Source of the DNA: Prorocentrum cordatum
Lineage: Eukaryota; Sar; Dinophyceae; Prorocentrales; Prorocentraceae
Direction: 5' to 3'
Assembly (NCBI GenBank): GCA_963575745.1
Contig: CAUYUJ010017890.1
Coordinates: 91,723-116,722 of the forward strand
DNA: 25,000 nucleotides
Part shown: one piece after another, positions 1 to 8,825 of the stretch
How the letters are laid out: the number at the start of each line of letters is the position of its first letter
Numbering within the stretch: position 1 is the stretch's first letter
The notes under the pieces: model-generated
Databases searched by the model: none
What the model saw: the letters and a program-made list of their open reading frames with translations, nothing else
What the model was told of the DNA's origin: nothing
Translations under genes and position numbers: made by a program

Positions 1-41
<41 letters not shown>

Positions 42-147
42 CCAACATCATCCCCACCATCACCACAGTCATCATCATTATCGTGATCATCATCATCAGC
101 AGCATCTTCATCATCATGATCACCATCCTCATCCTCATCCTCACCAC

Positions 148-204
<57 letters not shown>

Positions 205-613
205 TACCATCATCTTCACCATCACCATCATCATCATCAGCGTCCGCATCATCATAATCATCATCACCATCGCCATCACCATCGTAATCATCATCATGAT
301 CATCAATATGACCATCACTCTCATCATCACCATCACCGTCATCACCATCATCACCACATGATCAGCATCATCATCATCACCATCATCGTGTTCATCCGCG
401 TCGCCATCATCTTCATCATCCTAATCACCATGACCACCATCATCATTCTCATCATCAACATGATCCTCGCCATCACCGCCATTATTATCATCATCATCCA
501 CATCATCATCACCGCCATCATCATCGTCAACAACATCACCACCATCAGCATCATCATCAACAACATCAACATCGCATCATGATCATTACCATCATCAACA
601 ACATCACCATCAC

Positions 614-653
<40 letters not shown>

Positions 654-805
654 TTCATCATCATCACCATCATCATCTTCATCTTCATCTTCATCATCAT
701 CATCTTCATCATCATCACCATCATCATCTTCATCTTCATCTTCATCATCATCATCATCTTCATCATCATCATCATCATCACCATCTTCATCCATCATCAT
801 CTTCA

Positions 806-838
<33 letters not shown>

Positions 839-865
839 TTCATCCATCATCATCATCACCATCAC

Positions 866-955
<90 letters not shown>
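1..955. repeat. CAT trinucleotide microsatellite field
   Basis: Nearly pure CAT units on the + strand, broken by CAC, CTT, CCT and CGC variants. Pure runs occur near 150-205, 620-650 and 860-955. The block starts at the window edge, so its full length is unknown. Open frames of Ile/Met, His or Asp residues across it follow from the repeat and are not evidence of a gene. Confidence 0.97.
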
Positions 956-957
<2 letters not shown>

Positions 958-1330
958 CTCCCCTGCTCACCCCCATACTGCCCGGCCCCGTCCATGGCCC
1001 CAGATCCTGGCGAGACCGAGAACAGCCGGCCCCCGCCCGCGCGGGAGAGCTCGCTGCTTGAGTGGTCGCCGAACCTGGGCCGCTGTCCTCGAGCGGCAGA
1101 AACGTGCCATCGCTCGGACGTCCATTCCCCACTGCCCTGGTTGGCGTCGCGCCTGGCCTGTCTCCCGAGGTGGCCCAGGATGCTCCAAGGTGGTCCAGAC
1201 GTCCTGGCGCTGCCCATCGCCGAGAAGATCGCACACGTCTAAGCGATGCCAACGGAAGACCATGGGGTGGGGAGGCAGAGGCTGCGGGAGGGAACAGCAG
1301 AGGCTCAAAACACTGCAGAACCTCAAGCTT
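956..1330. other. GC-rich island without a recognisable gene
   Basis: Complex sequence between the CAT field and the inverted-repeat element. Several frames stay open because of base composition, but none shows a consistent codon pattern or a recognisable motif. I see no RNA gene or regulatory site. Confidence 0.5.
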
Positions 1331-1461
1331 TCGGAGGTCCGCGCGGATTTCTTGGATCGGCGCTGGGCCCCGTCCTGGTGCGCGGAGTGCGCCAGCGGCG
1401 GCGCCGGAGGCGCCGCCAGGGGGGCCCAGCGCCGATCCAAGAAATCCGCGCGGACCTCCGA
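1331..1461. repeat. Inverted-repeat hairpin element, copy 1 (T-shaped fold)
   Basis: Positions 1331-1371 are the exact reverse complement of 1421-1461, giving perfect 41-bp arms around a 49-nt centre. The centre holds two further hairpins, each closed by a GGA loop: CTGGTGCGC / GTGCGCCAG, which contains two G.T pairs, and GGCGGCGCC / GGCGCCGCC. A single strand would fold into a stem topped by two side hairpins. A diverged copy lies near 12918-13222. The element resembles a MITE or foldback element, or the template of a structured RNA. No target duplication was found at this copy. Confidence 0.85.
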
Positions 1462-1487
1462 GAGTCTATGGTTATGTAGATTTTTGT

Positions 1488-1602
1488 TCCTCCTCTTCCT
1501 TCCTCCTCCTCCTCCTCCTCCTCCTCCTCCTCCCTCCTCCTCCTCCTCCTCCTCCGCCTCCGCCCCCTGCCTCATCTTCCTCCTCCTCCTCCTCCTCCTC
1601 CC
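1488..1602. repeat. CTC/TCC trinucleotide array
   Basis: Imperfect pyrimidine-strand TCC repeats with CTTCC and CCGCC interruptions. The stretch from 1603 to 1804 that follows is complex GC-rich sequence in which I see no feature. Confidence 0.93.
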
Positions 1603-1804
1603 GCCCGGAGGACTGTCCTGCTCTTCCCGAGGGACTTGTCCTCGCCAGGCCCCCTGCACTCATGGCGTCCGTGGCGAGGGACGCGGGGATCATTTCGACA
1701 AAGGCGGTCGGCGAGCCGCGGAGCTGTCGGAGCGGCGCCTGCGCGGGGAAGGGTGGAGGTGACCCCGTCCCCATATGTGTGGCTCGCTCGTCCTGCCCTC
1801 TCCT

Positions 1805-1894
1805 CCTCATGGTCAGCACCACCATCATCACCCTCGCTCTCATCATCACCACCATCGCCATCATCATCACCACCACCAGCAATATCATCATCAT

Positions 1895-1993
<99 letters not shown>

Positions 1994-2465
1994 GATAATG
2001 ATCATGATCATGATCATGATCATGATCATGATCATGATCATGATCACCATCATCATCATCATCATCAGCATCATCATCATCGGCATCAGCATCATGATCA
2101 TGATCATGATCATGATGATCACCATCATCCTCATCCTGATCCTCATCCTCATTCCTTATCCTCACGTCGACCCTCACCACACACCATCACAGGACTGATC
2201 ATCATCAGCATCATCATCAGCAGCAGCAACAGCAACATCATCAGCAGCAGTATCAGTATCATCATCATCCGAATGACAATGATCATGACCATAACCATCA
2301 TCATCCTCACCATCAGCAGCATCATCACCATCATAATCAGCATCATTCTCAGCATCAGCATTAGCATCACCATCACGAACACCATCACCATCACACAACC
2401 ACCGTCATCATCAGCAGCATCATCACCATCATCAGCATCAGCATCAGCATCAGCATCAGCATCCG

Positions 2466-2512
<47 letters not shown>

Positions 2513-2609
2513 GCATCAGCCGCATCAGCATCAGCATCAGCACCGACATCATCATTAGCAGCAGCAGCATCAACATCAGCATCAGCATCAGCATCAGCAT
2601 CAGCATCAT

Positions 2610-2640
<31 letters not shown>
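1805..2640. repeat. Compound CAT / CATGAT / CAGCAT microsatellite
   Basis: CAT-rich sequence with internal zones: pure CAT at about 1905-1992, a CATGAT hexamer at about 1993-2045 and again near 2095-2115, mixed CAG/CAT in the middle, and CAGCAT hexamers at about 2430-2465 and 2570-2610. It ends in a short CGT run. The zoning suggests separate expansions of point-mutated variants of one ancestral repeat. Confidence 0.96.
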
Positions 2641-3204
2641 TGGCGCCAGTGCTCGCCGTCGCCGTTTGCGAGCAGCGAGTAAGGAGGGGGGGTAGGGGGG
2701 GACGGCGGGTATACGGGCGGGGGGTGCAATCACCATCCCTTTCGCAGGGGCGTGGGGGGGTGTCGGTTGGTTTTGAACCCCCCCAGTGCGCCGGGGGCGG
2801 GGGGCTGCAGCCCACCCACCCCCACCCCTGGCCAGTGCACTCACTGCGCGCTCCTTGAATCAAGGGCAAGTGTGCCCTCTGTAAATGCAGAGTCGCAGGG
2901 GCCGTCCGAAGCAGCTCGGAGGCCACAACCCAAGGGCGCAGAGCCCAAACCGCTTCGAAAGTGGAGGCCATGCTGACTGCGGCATCGTAAGAGGGGGAAC
3001 TGGCGGTAGCCTACGGATAGGAAGACGAGGAGGCGGAAGAGGGTGCGGATGATGGCCAGGATGAGGATTGAAGATGGGAGGTGGAAGAGATGACATCCCT
3101 CTGTTTCTTCCGACGCTACGCGTTGCTTCGCTGGCGGATGAGGACGATCACTGGCTAAGAGCTTCCAGGTCTACGAGCGGGCGGACCGCCATTGGGCAGT
3201 CCTT
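2641..3204. other. GC-rich spacer, no gene seen
   Basis: It contains several G and C homopolymer runs (about 2685-2700, 2750-2760 and 2779-2785), then moderately complex sequence. No frame has convincing codon periodicity, and I recognise no RNA gene, promoter or repeat copy. Confidence 0.45.
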
Positions 3205-3387
3205 CGGGAGGAGGAGGAGGAGAAGAAAGAAGAGGAGGAGGATGAGGAAGAAGAACAGGAGGAGCAGGAGGAGGAGGAGGAGGAGGAGGAGGAGGAGGAG
3301 GAGAAAGAGAAAGAGAAAGAGGAGGAGGACAAATAGGAGAAGGAGGAGGAGGAGGAGGAAGAGGAGAGGGAGGAGGAGGAGTACTAA
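3205..3387. repeat. GGA/GAG purine array
   Basis: Purine-strand GGA repeats with AGA and GAAAGA interruptions. The reverse complement gives long poly-Leu and poly-Pro frames that reflect only the repeat. Confidence 0.93.
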
Positions 3388-3539
3388 AGGCCCTCTCCCG
3401 GCTGCAATTGCCGACGGCTCGGCGACCGCGGGGGCCGGCGCCAGAGGGCGCCGAATTCGAGCGGCCGCCAGAAGGGCGGGCGCGCGCGCGGCTGGGAACG
3501 GCAGCGCCCGGCGGCGCGTGCAGAGGCCAGGAGGGGGGG

Positions 3540-4060
3540 GGCGGCCCTCTCCCTGAGATCCTGGCGCCTCCATTTTTTCGAGCCGCGCGACGGGAAATTC
3601 GAGGGTCCAGGGAGGATCGAGGAGGAGGAGGAGGAGGATGAGGAGGAGGAGGAGGAGGATGAGGAGGAGGAGGAGGAGGAGGGGGAGGAGGAGGAGGAGG
3701 AGGAGGAGGAGGAGGAGGAGGAGGCGGAGGAGGAGGAGGAGGAGGAGGAGGAAGTGTTCGTACGTTTTCGCTGCTGCCTTCATGTTTTTGCTCGCCTCGG
3801 GGTGCTTCCCAGCAGCTGCGCCTCGCCGAGAGCGTCCGGAGGATGCCAGAGTCGTCCCGAACGACCGGCGGAGGCCGGAGTCCTAGCCTGAAAAACCCAA
3901 CCTCCGACGACCCCTGAGACTCGGGCGGTGCATTTGCGTCACTCCGAGCGCCTTCGCCCGCTTTTTCCGGCCACGGGACCCTCACAGACCGATGCGACTC
4001 GAGACGTGCCGCAGAGAGATGGGGTCCAGGGCTCCAGCCGCGTGCGGTGTTTCAACGCTT
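3540..4060 (+). repeat. Dispersed repeat family S, copy 1, interrupted
   Basis: The 5' part (about 3548-3600) has the CCTGAGATCCTGGCG and TTTTTTCGAGCC segments. The 3' part (about 3966-4060) has CCACGGGACCCTCACAGACC followed by GAGATGGGGTCCAGGGCTC. The same blocks occur in reverse complement near 10530-10680 and, more diverged, near 24530-24640. In this copy a GGA array and about 200 bp of other sequence separate the two parts. It is probably a non-autonomous transposon or a retroposed RNA family. The limits are approximate. Confidence 0.6.
3617..3752. repeat. GGA/GAG purine array inside dispersed repeat
   Basis: Nearly uninterrupted GGA units with GAT and GGG variants, lying between the two recognisable parts of dispersed repeat family S. 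Confidence 0.93.
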
Positions 4061-4261
4061 TCGCGCCGTCGCCGCTGGGGGTGCCGCCCCGTCACCGCCG
4101 CGTCGCCGCCCGTCGTCTGGGCCGGTGGGCCGCTCTGGCGGCTGCGTTGCCGCCGTCGCCGCCCCCTTGCCGCCGCCCGTCGCCGCACCGCTTTGGTCAC
4201 GATGTTGATCGTGCGAGGCTCTCGCAGCTGGGAATGTGCGCCGGTCCGGCTGGCTTGTGTA

Positions 4262-4339
4262 CCCGCCCGTCGCCGCCAATCGCCGCACCGCGCAGCTCAG
4301 ACCGCGTAGATTGCACTGCGCAGACTGCGCCAATTTAGC
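4262..4339 (+). repeat. 14-bp CACCGCATAG satellite, left fragment
   Basis: Degenerate units of about 14 bp, such as CACCGCGCAGCTCA, GACCGCGTAGATTG and CACTGCGCAGACTG. The same family continues after the retrogene at 6345-6538 and recurs at 7803-7870. The insertion at 4340-6327 therefore appears to have split a pre-existing array. Confidence 0.65.
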
Positions 4340-4393
4340 CGTAGCCGTGTTGGCTCAAGCCATCTTGGCTCAAGCCAGAACTTCTGGCTCAAG
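4338..4393 (+). other. Three tandem relict dinoflagellate spliced leaders
   Basis: 4338-4359 matches the 22-nt dinoflagellate spliced leader except for two substitutions: CCGTAGCC, then GTG where ATT is expected, then TTGGCTCAAG. 4360-4374 is CCATCTTGGCTCAAG, the 15-nt form expected when a new leader is trans-spliced at the AG inside an older leader's CCGTAG, with one change. 4375-4393 ends in CTTCTGGCTCAAG and is a more decayed third copy. Nested relict leaders are established dinoflagellate biology and mean repeated rounds of transcription, trans-splicing and retroposition. The oldest copy lies nearest the gene, as expected. The mRNA body starts after 4393. Confidence 0.93.
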
Positions 4394-4401
4394 CCCCACG
4401 T

Positions 4402-4419
4402 GGACCCCGCTCGGGGTCC
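4402..4419. other. Short hairpin in retrogene leader region
   Basis: GGACCCCG and CGGGGTCC are 8-bp complementary arms around a two-base loop, just downstream of the relict leaders. It may fold in the 5' untranslated region. No function is inferred. Confidence 0.5.
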
Positions 4420-4640
4420 GAGTGGGGGTGAAAGCCCTGTGGCCTGCCTGGCTCACTGGCGCCACCCCGTGCGCGTCGGGTCTCCTCCGGGGGGGCGCGT
4501 GGCGGGGGCTGGCCGGCGCGGGGGGCCTTCTTCCCCCCCTCGCACCCGATGCCCCTCCACGCTGGCGGCGGCGAGGCGCTGCCTGGCGGAGGCCCCGGGT
4601 GCAGCGCGTGCGGCGCGGCATGCTGGCCCGCCCTCGGCAT

Positions 4641-4721
4641 GATCCTCCTCCTCCTCCTCCTCCTCCTCCTCCTCCTCCTCCTCCTCCTCCTCCTCCTCCT
4701 CCTCCTCCTCCTCCTCCTCCT
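4641..4721 (+). repeat. CTC trinucleotide array in retrogene
   Basis: About 27 perfect CTC units between the relict leaders and the coding-like part of the retrogene. It encodes poly-Leu, poly-Pro or poly-Ser according to frame. It may have expanded after insertion. Confidence 0.95.
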
Positions 4722-4769
4722 GCGGCCCCTCGGGGGCGCGCGGCGGGGCAGGAGCTCAGGGCCCTGCTG

Positions 4770-6262
4770 CGCGGCGCGCCGTGCAGCCGCGTGCCGGCGG
4801 CGGCGGTGGAGCCCGAGGGCGCCCCTCCGCGCCGGCGGCCGGGGCAGCGGCGGAGCCGACGGCCTTCGCCGAGGGCGCGGGGGCGGGATGGCGACTCGCC
4901 GAGCGGGCGAGCGTGGTCGAGGACGCCCCTGGGGTGTGGCTGACGCCCACGCGCCCGGGCCAGGGCTGTCCGGAGGCCGCTGCGGCCCCCGCCGTCGGGG
5001 GGAGGGGCCTTTCGCGGCGCTGGCCGGCGACCACGACGACGAGGAGGAGTCCGAGGTCGTCGTCGAGGGCGGCACCGGGACGCAGGCTGCGACGGCGTGC
5101 GCGGGGGGTGCAGCACCGCGAGGCGTCCGCTCCGAGGAGGGCGACGGCGACGGCGGCGACGAGCTGCTGGCAGAGGCCATGGCACGGGCCAGGGAGGAGG
5201 GGAAGCAGGTGGACTTCGAGAGGTCAGAGAAGATGCAGGTGCGGGAGAGGCAGAGCGGACGGAGCAGGGCAGGGAGTCGGTGCCCAGCCCTGAAGGTGCC
5301 CGCGGACTGCCAATCCCGTGGAGTCGACGGTGGCAGAGCCCCGGGCGCGAGGAGCGCTCCGACGGGACTGCGGGTCCGCCTGGCTGAGCGAGTGCGGCGC
5401 GCCGCCGAGGTGCCAGCGCCGTCGCTGGCGTCGGGCGCCCGCTGGCGGAAAGGCTTCAAGGAGCAGGTGGGCAGGAACGTCGACGATGTGGCCGCAGAGG
5501 GCGATGGCGGTGGCCTGAAGCTCGATGGGGACGTTGACGAACTCGTGCTGTGCGGCATGGTGCTGCAGCCGACGGTCGCGCGGCCGTGCGAGGACACCGA
5601 GGTGTCCTTCAAAGCGGAAGTCGCAGGCGTGGACATGCCCGTGCAGGACGACGTTGAGGCGACGTCCGAGGAGCTCGACGGGGTCGGCGACACGTTTTCG
5701 ACGAGCTTGCTGAGGGCGACGACGGCGGGGGCGACGCCGCGGAGAAGCTGAGCAGCCTGTTCAGCGACGTGCGGGAGGCGCGCGAGCCCTTCGAGAAGGC
5801 GCATGTGGCGGAGCTGGGGCAGGGAGCCATGGGCGTGGCTGTCACCGGGCTCCGCGATGCCCTCGGGCAGAGGGCCGCGGCCCGCCGTGCCGACCTGCTG
5901 ACCGCCGAGCCCCACGAGGAGTGCGGCAGCTACTGCCGCCGACAGCTCCTGGCTGGAGTGCGCACAGCGGCCAGGGACAAGGACGGCCGGGACGGAGCCG
6001 TCGAGGGCACCTTGGGTGGACCTCCTGGCACAGCGGGAGGCCCTGCGGTGCCAGGAGGCAGAGAGCGAGCGCCGGACGGCAGCGGGCGAGCAGGATGCCG
6101 CCCGCCCGGAGATCCGCGGCGCGGGGCCTGCCGGCGGCGAGGGCTCGGGAGCGGAGCCGACGCAGCAGGCGCGGATAGCCGTGGCCTGGCGGAGGGCCGA
6201 GCCAGCGTTGCGGCTCCTGGGGGAGCCCAGTGCCGCAAGCCTGTGGGCGGAGAGCGCAGGCT
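4770..6262 (+). pseudogene. Frameshifted retrogene of unknown function
   Basis: The coding signal (G-rich first positions, G/C third positions) moves between frames. It lies in frame 2 at about 4800-5000, in frame 1 from about 5010, in frame 0 from about 5700 to 6005, and in frame 1 again to 6262. Switches fall near a GGGGGG run (about 4998), near GTTTTCGACG (about 5694) and near TTGGGTGG (about 6012). Part of 5230-5390 may also be in frame 0. The predicted protein is acidic and Ala/Glu/Gly-rich with helical stretches such as EELLAEAM-like and LLAQREALRCQEAESERR, so it could form coiled coils. I recognise no domain. No stop precedes the GGA array, so the 3' end seems lost. The position just downstream of relict leaders supports a processed mRNA origin. 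The frameshifts may be real decay or homopolymer errors in assembly. Confidence 0.6.
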
Positions 6263-6265
6263 TGT

Positions 6266-6328
6266 GGAGAGGAGGAGGAGGAGGAGGAGGAGGAGGAGGA
6301 GGAGGAGGAGGAGGAGGAGGAGGAGGAG
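6266..6328 (+). repeat. GGA array at 3' end of retrogene
   Basis: About 20 perfect GGA units that end exactly where the right target duplication begins. It stands where a poly(A) tail would be expected, but is a purine trinucleotide repeat. Confidence 0.93.
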
Positions 6329-6344
6329 ACTGCACCAAGTTAGC

Positions 6345-6538
6345 TCGCACCGCATAGATGGCACCGCATAGCTCACACCCCGTATACCACACCACATAGA
6401 TGGCATCACGTAGGTTACACCACATAGGTCACACCACGTGGAAAGTACGCTAGCTCCTTTCACAGACCTTGTATCACATAGCTCACACCACAAAGACTGC
6501 ACCACATAACTTACACCTCATAGGTTGCACCAGGTGGA
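6345..6538 (+). repeat. 14-bp CACCACATAG satellite, main array
   Basis: About 12 degenerate 14-bp units following a CACCRCATAGNTNR pattern, for example CACCGCATAGATGG, CACCGCATAGCTCA and CACCACATAGGTCA. A non-repeat patch lies near 6440-6470. I found no protein-coding sense. Confidence 0.85.
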
Positions 6539-6719
6539 TTCTACTTTCTAAAAAGACAATAGACTCTACCCCCCCCCTGGCGTTATCCTTTCGGGTACGT
6601 AAATCATATATGATTATGACCACATGTCCATCCAAACTATGAGTTTACACTATCCCGGAGGGGCCGGGATCGGCCCCCCTGAGGTTCCCTTGTAAAAACC
6701 GATGTGCGGGGACATCTTT
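6539..6719. other. Short spacer with a 14-bp palindrome
   Basis: Complex, AT-richer sequence. AATCATATATGATT at 6602-6615 is a perfect palindrome, and 6653-6671 contains a small inverted repeat (ATCCCGG / CCGGGAT). No gene is seen. Confidence 0.5.
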
Positions 6720-7205
6720 TGTAACGTAAGACTTTTTTCGCGAATCCCTTGCAAAAAAAGCGACGAAGTGCACACGCGCGCGCCGTCGCGCGCGCATGCC
6801 GAAATCCTTCAAAAACCTTCGGTGCCGGAAGAATTTCGCAATCGAGCTTCCAAAACAAAACATACAAAACATAGGGTTTCGCAACACTGAGTTGCTAAAA
6901 GAGATTCCGCGTGAGCTCTTGCGAAATCTTAAGAAAACAATATGTTTTTCAAGATTTTCACAACATTCTACCAAACGGGCTTCGCGCGCGCATGTCGAAA
7001 TCTGTCGAACGCCCTTGCGCGTGTGCCGTCGCGAGAACCCTTTGCAAAAAATAGGACGAAATGCAGACGCGCGTGTCGTCGCGCGCGTATCTCGAAAACC
7101 TTCAAAACCCATCGGTTTCGGAAGGATTTCAAAATCGTGTCCAAAAAACCTACAAAAACACAAGGTTTCGCAACACGGATTTTCAACAAAAGCGTGCGCG
7201 CGCGC
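6720..7205 (+). repeat. Two diverged 291-bp tandem units
   Basis: The sequence from about 6738 (CGCGAATCCCTTGCAAAAAA) resumes at about 7029 (CGCGAGAACCCTTTGCAAAA). Matching order continues through CGCGCGC, CCTTCAAAA, TTTCG...GGAA, ACATACAAAA / CCTACAAAAA, and GGTTTCGCAACAC. The copies are strongly diverged, and about 90 bp lies between the aligned parts. Purine-rich A-runs alternate with CGCG tracts. I see no coding sense. Confidence 0.65.
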
Positions 7206-7735
7206 TCTTGCGTCGTCGTCGTCGTCATCGTCGCCGTCCTCCCTCCTCCCGCGTCGTCGTCGTCGTCGTCGCCTACGTCGTCCTCTGTCTTTCCTCGTGT
7301 TCGTCGTCGTCGTCCTCTTTGGCGTCGTGGTCGTTTCCGTCGTCGTTGTCGCCGTGGTCGTCCTTCCTCCTCCTCCCTCGTCGTCGTCGTCCGTCGTCGG
7401 CGTCTCGTCGTCGTCCCTCCTATTTCGTCGCCGTCGTCGTCGTCGTCGTCGTCGTCGTCTTCCCTCCTCCCTCGTCGTTGTCGTCGTCGGCGTCGCCGTC
7501 CTTCCTCCTTCTTCGTCGTTCGCGTCGTCGCCGTCCTCCCTCCTCCCTCGTCGTTGTCGTCGTTGTCGTCGTTGTCGCCGTCGTCGTCCTCCCTCCTCCC
7601 TCGTCGTCGTCTTCGTTGGCGACGTCGTCGTCGTCTTCGTCGTCGTCGTCGGCGTGGGCGTCGTCGTCGAAGTCGTCGGAGACGTCGTCGGTGTCGCCGT
7701 AGTCGTTGTCGTCGGTGTCGTCGTAGTCGGTCTTA
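7206..7735. repeat. Degenerate CGT/GTC trinucleotide array
   Basis: CGT repeats with CCT, CTT, GGC and GTT variants. The segment CCTCCCTCGTCGT recurs several times (about 7240-7600), suggesting a higher-order duplication. The Arg, Val and Ser runs in the translated frames reflect only the repeat. Confidence 0.93.
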
Positions 7736-7802
7736 AGAGGTTTTGCAAATCAAGTTGCGGGTGGGTGGGATGTTTGCAAGAGCGTGGGATGTGCCAACTC
7801 AT

Positions 7803-7870
7803 GGGTAAAAATCAATTGCACCGCATAGCTTCCACCACATAGCTTGTACCACAAACACATGGCATCACCG
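7803..7870 (+). repeat. 14-bp CACCGCATAG satellite, right fragment
   Basis: Units such as CACCGCATAGCTTC and CACCACATAGCTTG. This is the same family as at 4262-4339 and 6345-6538, so the 6540-7800 sequence may have been inserted into or amplified within one ancestral array. Confidence 0.7.
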
Positions 7871-8190
7871 AGCGTGCTAGAGCACACTCTTTGGGGTCCA
7901 GGCTGGCCAGCATTCCAATGTTTTCCGCGCCGTCGCACCTCAGGGAGGTGCGGAGCGGGGGACCCCATCCATCACCACCGCTTGGAGGATCCATCCACTG
8001 GGACCTCGGCAGGCTCGGGGGCGCGCAGACATGGATCGGGGGAGGTGCCCTCCCCCTAAAGGCGGCCGCTGCCGCCTCGCCCCGGCGGCGGAAGTCCGCG
8101 ATCTCCTACGGACACGGGGCCCGCCGCCAATCCGCGCCCCCGCAATCCGTGTCTGCGATCGCCCGACGGGCGGTGGAGGTGGACGTGCCT
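7871..8190. other. GC-rich spacer, no gene seen
   Basis: Sequence complexity is moderate, but no frame shows consistent codon structure. A small inverted repeat (GGCGGCCGCTGCCGCC) lies near 8061. No RNA gene is recognised. Confidence 0.45.
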
Positions 8191-8191
8191 G

Positions 8192-8306
8192 CCCCCCCCC
8201 CCCCCCCCCCCGCCCGCCTTCCCCCCGGGGGGCCCGAGCATGTCCACGCCCACCTCCCCCGCCCGCCTTCCCCCCGGGGGGCCCGAGCACGTCCACGCCC
8301 ACCCGC
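8192..8306. repeat. C20 homopolymer and 49-bp tandem duplication
   Basis: A run of 20 C at 8192-8211 is followed by two copies, offset by 49 bp (CCTT at 8217 and 8266), of a unit containing CCCCCCGGGGGG and CCCGAGCAYGTCCACGCCCA. A near-symmetric CCCCCC/GGGGGG palindrome lies in each. C and G run lengths are likely to be unreliable in assembly. Confidence 0.88.
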
Positions 8307-8416
8307 GCGCCGAGGCCTCCGAGGAGCGCTCCCGCGGGCGGCGGTGGTGGGGCAGGGCCCCCGCCCTCGGGCGAGGGGCGCGGCTTGCCGGGGGGGGGCG
8401 GGGGGAGATTCGGTCT

Positions 8417-8624
8417 CTTTACAACCAGAACAACCACTTTACAACCAGATGGGTTACTTTACAACCAACATAGGATTGGAAAGTATGGTTTTTCATCGAG
8501 AACGTCCACTTTGCAACCAAGACGGCCCACTTTACAACCAGAACGGACCACTTCACAACCAGAACGGACCACTTTACAACCAGAACGGGCCACTTTACAA
8601 CCATAACGGACCACATTGCAACCA
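8417..8624 (+). repeat. 20-bp tandem array, TTTACAACCAG type, forward
   Basis: About nine units of CACTTTACAACCAGAACGGC with substitutions and one longer spacer near 8470-8510. The last five units are the most regular, with a period close to 20 bp. The reverse complement of the same unit forms the array at 10020-10136. Confidence 0.92.
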
Positions 8625-8661
8625 GTTCAGAGTGGCCGTGCGTGTTTGGGCGTTCCGCAAA

Positions 8662-8815
8662 GTGCTCCAGAGCAAGTGGGCGCTCTGAAAAATGCACCAG
8701 AGCAAGTGGGTGCTCTGAAAAATGCTCCAGAGCAAGTGGGCGCTCCCAAAAGTGCCCCAGGGCGCGCGGACGCTCTGACAAGTGATCCAGAGCACGTGGG
8801 CGCTCTGGAGCCCGA
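8662..8815 (+). repeat. 30-bp tandem repeat, five copies
   Basis: Units follow CTCCAGAGCAAGTGGGCGCTCTG plus AAAAATG-like ends, with a 30-bp period. Each unit has inner complementarity (CAGAGC / GCTCTG), so it can form a small stem. The period is divisible by three, so one + frame reads a 10-residue repeat (EQVGALKNAP). There is no other sign that it is translated. Confidence 0.9.
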
Positions 8816-8825
8816 GCGCCTGAAC

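Larger units (their letters stand above)
4323..6344 (+). mobile_element. Processed retrogene insertion with target-site duplication
   Basis: GACTGCGCCAATTTAGC at 4323-4339 and GACTGCACCAAGTTAGC at 6328-6344 are 17-bp direct repeats with two mismatches. They bracket a unit that begins with three relict spliced leaders and continues into intron-less coding-like sequence. This is the structure of a trans-spliced mRNA that was reverse transcribed and integrated. A GGA array precedes the right repeat, and no poly(A) tail is visible. The caveat is that both flanks belong to a 14-bp satellite, so some similarity is expected; but the shared CCAA-TTAGC core departs from the satellite consensus on both sides. 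Confidence 0.72.

Noticed and set aside
1-955. Poly-Ile/Met, poly-Asp and poly-His open frames
   Set aside because: They are direct translations of CAT/ATG microsatellites without any non-repeat coding sequence.
1331-1461. Parvovirus-type inverted terminal repeat
   Set aside because: The T-shaped fold is similar in outline, but no viral gene lies nearby, and the second copy looks like a dispersed cellular repeat.
4389-6425. 678-residue minus-strand open frame across the retrogene
   Set aside because: The + strand has the G-rich first and G/C third codon positions expected of real coding. High-GC genes often leave a long open antisense frame. This frame is also full of Arg and Ser runs from the triplet arrays.
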